Part shown: positions 59,820-64,000 of the stretch, in pieces
How positions within the stretch are numbered: position 1 is the first letter of the stretch
How the letters are laid out: each line of letters starts with the position of its first letter
NCBI RefSeq assembly: GCF_012396365.1
Contig: NZ_JAAXPG010000025.1
Span: forward strand, 1-64,000
Source: Nocardiopsis alborubida
Lineage (GTDB): Bacteria; Actinomycetota; Actinomycetes; Streptosporangiales; Streptosporangiaceae
DNA length: 64,000 bases
Direction: 5' to 3'
Program-made: the position numbers and the translations under genes
The notes under the pieces: generated by a model
Seen by the model: the letters and a program-made list of their open reading frames with translations, nothing else
What the model was told of the DNA's origin: nothing
Database searches by the model: none

Positions 59820-61622
59820 TCAGCGGCGCAGGAGCTCGCGGACGTTGACCACGAGCAGCAGCACCACGATCACCGCGACGGGGACGGTGATGGCGATGCG
59901 CCAGTTGACCACGAACGCGGCCACCACCCCCACGACGAGTCCGACGACCACCGCGATGACCGCCAGCCCGATGAGGTACTGGACGAACTTGCGGCGGGCC
60001 ACGGAGTCGACCGCGGCGAAGACCACGACCACGCCGATCATCGCGTAGAAGGTGTACTGCCCGTTCAGGACGAACATGGGCAGCGCGAGCGAGATCAGCA
60101 GGAGCGGGGTGCTCAGGGCCACCCACAGGTGCAGGAAGCGGGTGGAGCGCTGCGTCCCCGAGGAGTAGGGCAGGTGCGGGGCCTTGAGGTGCCCCGTGGG
60201 TGAGGGCACCAGGGGCGTGTCCGCGTCCAGGGCGCGCAGGTGGGTGTCGCGCTCGTCGGCGGTCAGCACGCGGGTCTCGTAGACCTCGCCCAGTTCCATC
60301 TCCAGGGCGGCGATGCGCTCGGCGTACTCGCGGGCGCGGGGCCGCGAGTGGGCCTCGCGCTCCAGGACGATGCGGGCCGAGTGGAGCTGGCGCAGGCGGT
60401 CGCGGCGGCTGATGACGTCGGCGTCCAGGGCGCGCAGCCGCTCGTCCAGGGCGCGCACGTGGGCGCGCAGCTCGGCGCGGGCGGCGGGTTCGGTGGGGGC
60501 GACCTTCTGGAGGCCCACCCACGCCAGCGGGTCGGCCCAGGAGCGTCGGATGGTGCCGTCGCGCTCGTAGCGCGGGCCGCTGGGGGCGCGCTCGCCGTCG
60601 AAGAAGTCACCGGTGTCGCGTCCCCACAGGCCGCGGAACCCCGTCAGCCAGGAGGTGTCGTCGTCGATGAGGACGGCCGACCACTCGCGGTCGCCGCCGG
60701 GGCCCAGGCGCATGCCGTCGCCGCGGGCGTAGTCGACGAAGGGGACGCCGATGCCGTGCCGGTTCAGGGCGCTGTCGGCGCGGAAGATGCGGTGGGTGAT
60801 CCACCGCCAGGCGCGCATGGGGCCGCGCAGGAAGGAGGGGTCGACCTGGATGAGGTAGTCGCCGGGCAGCATCTGGTGGGAGTGCGAGCCCGCGCCGACG
60901 TAGACGATGGGGTGGTCGCCGTCCCGGTGCAGGTCGGGGTCGTCCCAGCTGCGGCGCAGGTCGTCGCCGTGGTACTCGTGCGAGGAGGCGCCCACCCAGA
61001 CGGGGCGGGTGGTGCCGTCGGGGTTGTCCACGACGTAGACGGTGACGCGCTCCCAGTCGGCCTCGTGGTCGTTGACGCCGCCGTAGATGGTCCTCCAGTC
61101 GTTCATCGCGTAGAAGAACCAGTACTGGAGGATGGTGTAGCCGCCCTCGCGGGTGACGCGGCCGTAGTAGGTGACGCCGCCGTTGTCGACGCGCTCGCGG
61201 TATCGGGTCACCGCGGCGAAGGTGAGGCCGCCGGGGACGGCCCCGCGGATGAGCAGGGAGAGCTTCATCAGGATGTCCAGGACCCGGCCCAGGACTCCGA
61301 CGGCGGCCAGGCGGCCGCTCTTGGGGATGACGGTGCGGGCCACGCCCTTGTAGCGGCGGGCCTCCTCGCGCAGGGTCTCCTCCTGGACGAAGCGCAGGTG
61401 CTTGTGGCGCCCGGGCCACTTCTCCTCGGCCCGGGAGAGGCGGTCGAGGGTGAGTTCCCCGGCCGGGACGAGACGGCTCTCGCCGCCGCCCGGCTCCTCG
61501 ATCCACAGGCTGCAGTTGCGTACGTAGGCGTCCACGTCGGTGGGGAAGAAGAGCTCCCCCTTGGTGCACATGAGCACCGGTTCGTAGGCGCGGAGGAGTT
61601 CGAGATCAGATTTCGCGGCCAT
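59820..61622 (-). CDS. VPS62-like membrane-anchored protein
   Basis: The 600-residue protein has an N-terminal region of about 400 residues with conserved segments resembling the VPS62/DUF946 family: YEPVLMCTKGELFFPTDVDA near the start, LQYWFFYAMNDW, NDHEADWERVTVYV, and WVGASSHEYHGD with VYVGAGSHSHQM. A coiled coil follows (about 405-475, RALDERLRALDADV), then about four membrane spans in the C-terminal 100 residues. The bacterial function is unknown. The start at 61622 lacks a strong ribosome site. It is divergent from a small membrane protein/wHTH pair across a region with a 15-base palindrome, so they may share control. Confidence 0.7.
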   Translation of the reverse strand: MAAKSDLELLRAYEPVLMCTKGELFFPTDVDAYVRNCSLWIEEPGGGESRLVPAGELTLDRLSRAEEKWPGRHKHLRFVQEETLREEARRYKGVARTVIPKSGRLAAVGVLGRVLDILMKLSLLIRGAVPGGLTFAAVTRYRERVDNGGVTYYGRVTREGGYTILQYWFFYAMNDWRTIYGGVNDHEADWERVTVYVVDNPDGTTRPVWVGASSHEYHGDDLRRSWDDPDLHRDGDHPIVYVGAGSHSHQMLPGDYLIQVDPSFLRGPMRAWRWITHRIFRADSALNRHGIGVPFVDYARGDGMRLGPGGDREWSAVLIDDDTSWLTGFRGLWGRDTGDFFDGERAPSGPRYERDGTIRRSWADPLAWVGLQKVAPTEPAARAELRAHVRALDERLRALDADVISRRDRLRQLHSARIVLEREAHSRPRAREYAERIAALEMELGEVYETRVLTADERDTHLRALDADTPLVPSPTGHLKAPHLPYSSGTQRSTRFLHLWVALSTPLLLISLALPMFVLNGQYTFYAMIGVVVVFAAVDSVARRKFVQYLIGLAVIAVVVGLVVGVVAAFVVNWRIAITVPVAVIVVLLLVVNVRELLRR

Positions 61623-61732
61623 GGTTCGCACCAAGCTAGTGCATTCCGGAGACGCTCCGTACCGACGCGGCGAAGTGGCGTGAGTGACGGATGTCGCTTG
61701 TGGGACGGGGCTGGCGCACGCATCCCAGTATC

Positions 61733-61747
61733 GCATTCCAGGAATGC
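61733..61747. promoter_or_regulatory. 15-base palindromic operator candidate
   Basis: GCATTCCAGGAATGC is a perfect 7-1-7 palindrome between the divergent VPS62-like gene and the membrane protein/wHTH pair. A matching half-site GCATTCC lies at 61641-61647 near the VPS62-like start. The wHTH regulator at 62234 is a natural candidate to bind it. Confidence 0.55.
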
Positions 61748-61811
61748 AATCACTTGCCAAGTCGGAAAGTGAGTGCCATGCTGGCAACAGGTTGAGCGAA
61801 CGGAGAACGAC

Positions 61812-62237
61812 ATGCGCAGGAACGAGGCGCTGGACGCGCTGGAGCGGGCGGAGGCGGTGGGGACGCGTGTGCGCGCCCTCGGGCGCTGGTACGCGGTCTA
61901 CGGCGTCGGATACGGGCTGATGAGCATGGCCGTGGTCCTGACGCTGGGGCTGAGCGGGACGCTCTGGGGTGTGGTGGCCGCGATGGCCGTCCTGGCGGTG
62001 GCCCTCACCGCGCTGAGCGTCTACCAGGCCCGGCAGCCGGTCAAGCCGCTCGGGTACGCCCGCCTGCACCTGTGGGGCATCATCCTGTGGGGCACGGTCT
62101 ACGCGCTGACGGTGGTGGCGGGCATGTACCTCTTCCCCCAGGACCCCGCCTGGTGGATCCCCATGGCGGTGCTGAGCGCCGTCCCCACCTCGGTGGCGGG
62201 CTGCATGGCGCTGCGTCGTAGCAGGAGCACGGTGTGA
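61812..62237 (+). CDS. Four-span membrane protein
   Basis: The 141-residue protein has a short charged N-terminal helix (NEALDALERAEAVGTRVRAL) and four hydrophobic spans (about residues 30-50, 52-72, 88-108 and 110-130). GGAGAACGAC precedes the ATG at 61812. Its stop overlaps the start of the wHTH regulator by four bases (GTGA), so the two are translated together, a pairing seen with PadR/MarR-like regulators and small membrane partners. Function unknown. Confidence 0.75.
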   Translation: MRRNEALDALERAEAVGTRVRALGRWYAVYGVGYGLMSMAVVLTLGLSGTLWGVVAAMAVLAVALTALSVYQARQPVKPLGYARLHLWGIILWGTVYALTVVAGMYLFPQDPAWWIPMAVLSAVPTSVAGCMALRRSRSTV

Positions 62238-62554
62238 ACCACCCGCGCAGCCGACTGGACGAGGTGATCCACGCCCCGGTCCGCTTCTCCATCGTCGCGG
62301 CGCTGGCCTCGGCGACCGAGATCGAGTTCCGGGTGCTGCGTGACACCGTCGAGGTCACCGACTCGGCACTGTCCAAACAGATCACGGTGTTGGAGAACGC
62401 GGACTACGTCCGGGTGAGCAAGTTCCCGGTGGGACGGCGCACCCGCACGTCCCTGTCGCTGACCGCTGAGGGGCGGGCCGCCTTCGAGCAGCACGTCCGG
62501 GCACTGCGCGAGATCGCCTCGGGCTCCCACGTCCGCGTCCCCGACGCCGAGTGA
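62234..62554 (+). CDS. Winged-helix transcriptional regulator
   Basis: This 106-residue protein is a single winged helix-turn-helix domain of the MarR/HTH_34 type: HAPVRFSIVAALASATEIEF, the recognition helix in DSALSKQITVLENADYV, and the wing GRRTRTSLSLTAEGRAAFEQH. The family name is based on these signatures. The GTG at 62234 overlaps the stop of the membrane protein gene. It probably controls its own operon through the palindrome at 61733. Confidence 0.9.
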   Translation: MNHPRSRLDEVIHAPVRFSIVAALASATEIEFRVLRDTVEVTDSALSKQITVLENADYVRVSKFPVGRRTRTSLSLTAEGRAAFEQHVRALREIASGSHVRVPDAE

Positions 62555-62564
62555 GCCCGTCTCC

Positions 62565-63554
62565 TCAGGCCGCCCGGCCCTGGGCGGCCGGGACCGGTGC
62601 CGCCGGTGCCGCCTCCGGCGGGGTCCGCGCACCCGCGGGCTCCTCCTCCCGGGCGGGGGCGGGCACGGCGGGCCTCCGGGAGCCGTCGCCCCGGGCCGCC
62701 CCCGCGCCCGCGACCACCACCAGGACCATGCCCGCGACCTGCACGAGGGCGGGCGCCTGGCCGATGACCACCAGGCCCATCACCAGGGCGACCGCCGGTT
62801 CCAGGCTGGAGAACGTGCTGTAGGCGGTGCGGCTCATCCGCTGGAGGGCCACCATCTCCAGCAGGAACGGCACCATCGGGAACAGCAGCGCGATGAGCAG
62901 GGTGAACAGCACCAGGTCGAGGTCTGGGGCGGCGACCAGGCCGGGGACGCCCAGCGGCGCGCTGACCACCGCCCCCACCGTCATGGTCAGGGCCAGGCCG
63001 TGCACGGCGCCGAACCCGGCGCCCACCCGCTGGGTCAGCACGATGTAGCCCACCACGCAGACCGCGCCGGCCAGGGCGAAGCCGACCCCGACCAGGTCGA
63101 GCTCGCCCTGCCAGGGGCGGGTCAGGCAGAGCACGCCCGCGACCGCGGCGAGGATCCACACGAGTTCGCGGCGGCGGCGCATGGCGGCCACGGCCACCAC
63201 GAGGGTGCCGAGGAACTCGATGGAGGTGGCGGTGCCGAGTTCGATCCGCGCCGTGGCCTCGGAGTAGAACAGCATCATCCCCGCGCTCGCTGTGCCCAGG
63301 ATCACCACGGCGCCCAGTTCGCGCCGCGTCGCCGCGCGTACGGCCCGCCACAGGGAGCGACCGCCCAGGGCCAGCAGCAGGAGCGCGGCCCAGGTCAGCC
63401 GGAGCCAGGTGACGGTGGCGGGGCTGGCCTGGGCGAAGGCGGTGACGGCCAGCGCGCTGCCGGTGTGCAGGGTGAACATGCCGATGAGCAGCATGAACGG
63501 CGCCGGGACCCCGAAGCGGGCACGGCGGAGCGAGGGAACGAGAGAACGGATCAC
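62565..63554 (-). CDS. EamA-family (RhtA-like) metabolite exporter
   Basis: The protein (329 residues from the GTG at 63554) has about ten membrane spans in two EamA repeats, with LEPAVALVMGLVVIGQ near the end, which is characteristic of RhtA-like exporters of amino acids such as threonine and homoserine. A Pro/Ala/Glu-rich tail of about 40 residues is disordered. Neither this GTG nor an in-frame GTG at 63590 has a clear ribosome site, so the start is uncertain. It is divergent from a LysR regulator, the usual control arrangement for this transporter class. Confidence 0.85.
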   Translation of the reverse strand: MIRSLVPSLRRARFGVPAPFMLLIGMFTLHTGSALAVTAFAQASPATVTWLRLTWAALLLLALGGRSLWRAVRAATRRELGAVVILGTASAGMMLFYSEATARIELGTATSIEFLGTLVVAVAAMRRRRELVWILAAVAGVLCLTRPWQGELDLVGVGFALAGAVCVVGYIVLTQRVGAGFGAVHGLALTMTVGAVVSAPLGVPGLVAAPDLDLVLFTLLIALLFPMVPFLLEMVALQRMSRTAYSTFSSLEPAVALVMGLVVIGQAPALVQVAGMVLVVVAGAGAARGDGSRRPAVPAPAREEEPAGARTPPEAAPAAPVPAAQGRAA

Positions 63555-63625
63555 CCGATCATTGCACCGACGGGGTTCGTTTCTGTCCACGGACCATTGG
63601 TTGACGGACCATGTAGTTTCGGTGG

Positions 63626-64000
63626 ATGGATTTCACCCGGTTGCGCCTGCTGGTCGAACTGGAGCGGCTGGGCACGATGGCCGCGGTGTCCGAGGTCACG
63701 GGCATGAGCACGTCGGCGGTCTCCAAGCACTTCGCCGTCCTGGAGCGGGAGGCGGGCGTTCCGCTGATCGCACCCGACGGGCGGCGGGTGCGCCTGACCC
63801 CGGCCGGGCGGCGGCTGGCCGAGCACGCGGTGGGCATCCTGGCCCGGGTGGAGGCGGCGCGCGCGGAGTTCGACGGCGAGGGCGAGCCGGCCGGCCGCGT
63901 CGACCTGGTGATGTACACCACAGCGGCGCCCCTGGTACTGCCCGCGCTGCGCCGTCTGCGGCGCGACCACCCCGGGATCGACATCCACCTGACCGAGCAC
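63626..64000 (+). CDS. LysR-family regulator, cut by window edge
   Basis: An ATG at 63626 opens 125 codons running off the right edge. The N-terminus is a LysR winged helix (MDFTRLRLLVELERLGTMAA, with recognition helix STSAVSKHFAVLEREAGVPL), then RRVRLTPAGRRLAEHA and a linker helix; the effector domain starts at RVDLVMYTTAAP. The direct repeat ACGGACCAT upstream (63589 and 63604 regions) may be part of its binding site between it and the EamA exporter. C-terminal half is outside the window. Confidence 0.9.
   Translation, partial: MDFTRLRLLVELERLGTMAAVSEVTGMSTSAVSKHFAVLEREAGVPLIAPDGRRVRLTPAGRRLAEHAVGILARVEAARAEFDGEGEPAGRVDLVMYTTAAPLVLPALRRLRRDHPGIDIHLTEH

Overview
This 64 kb window is high-GC actinomycete DNA. 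Gene density, frequent GTG starts, 4-bp start/stop overlaps and the gene families present (13E12-type HNH protein, actinobacterial SAM methyltransferase, MmyB-type regulator, WXG100/YbaB-linked giant toxin) fit the Streptosporangiales, most likely a Nocardiopsis-like organism. That placement is an inference from family content, not a measured phylogeny.

Left part (1-17,100): the window opens on the 5' end of an IS630-like transposase, then a 13E12-type HNH gene followed by a 146-bp tandem repeat array. Two catabolic operons follow on the minus strand. The first (7,604 down to 2,350) runs GntR regulator, beta-hydroxyacid dehydrogenase, GntP-type permease, split transketolase (N and C halves with an ATGA overlap). 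Two identical-arm 15-bp palindromes precede the regulator. The second (14,956 down to 7,813) runs LacI regulator, FAD oxidoreductase, hydantoinase A-like protein, HEHAH-motif protein, permease, the last three joined by 4-bp overlaps. It faces a Tat-exported beta-propeller protein across two near-identical LacI operators.

RNA locus (17,227-21,159): a nucleotidyltransferase of the RlaP (RNA-repair polymerase-beta) family, a 30-residue membrane peptide, two tRNA-shaped RNAs and a 766-residue protein of unknown family, each transcription unit closed by a strong hairpin. The nucleotidyltransferase and the tRNA-like unit share a promoter motif (GAAAAGCACT, then TA(A/C)CGT 22-23 nt downstream). The second tRNA-like fold ends one base before the ATG of the 766-residue protein. 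This looks like an undescribed RNA-repair or RNA-sensing module.

Toxin island (about 23,930-50,070): a WXG100-like helical protein and a YbaB-family protein are divergent from a single 7,672-residue gene. Its product carries a WXG100-like export N-terminus, long linkers, beta-rich and Ala-rich regions, and ten C-terminal ADP-ribosyltransferase (ART) modules. Modules 2-5 and 6-9 are a duplicated four-module cassette in which modules that have lost catalytic residues alternate with intact ones; intact modules alternate between Q-x-E and E-x-E signatures. Two paralogous small proteins immediately downstream are probable immunity proteins. An imperfect 44-45 bp direct repeat flanks the whole island.

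Right part (50,100-64,000): mostly ordinary chromosomal genes: a sigma-like/membrane fusion protein, a TetR regulator, a GH1 beta-glucosidase behind a perfect CebR-type operator, a coiled-coil membrane protein, CorA, an O-methyltransferase, an AlkB-type dioxygenase, a VPS62-like membrane protein, a membrane protein/wHTH pair, an EamA exporter and a LysR regulator cut by the window edge.
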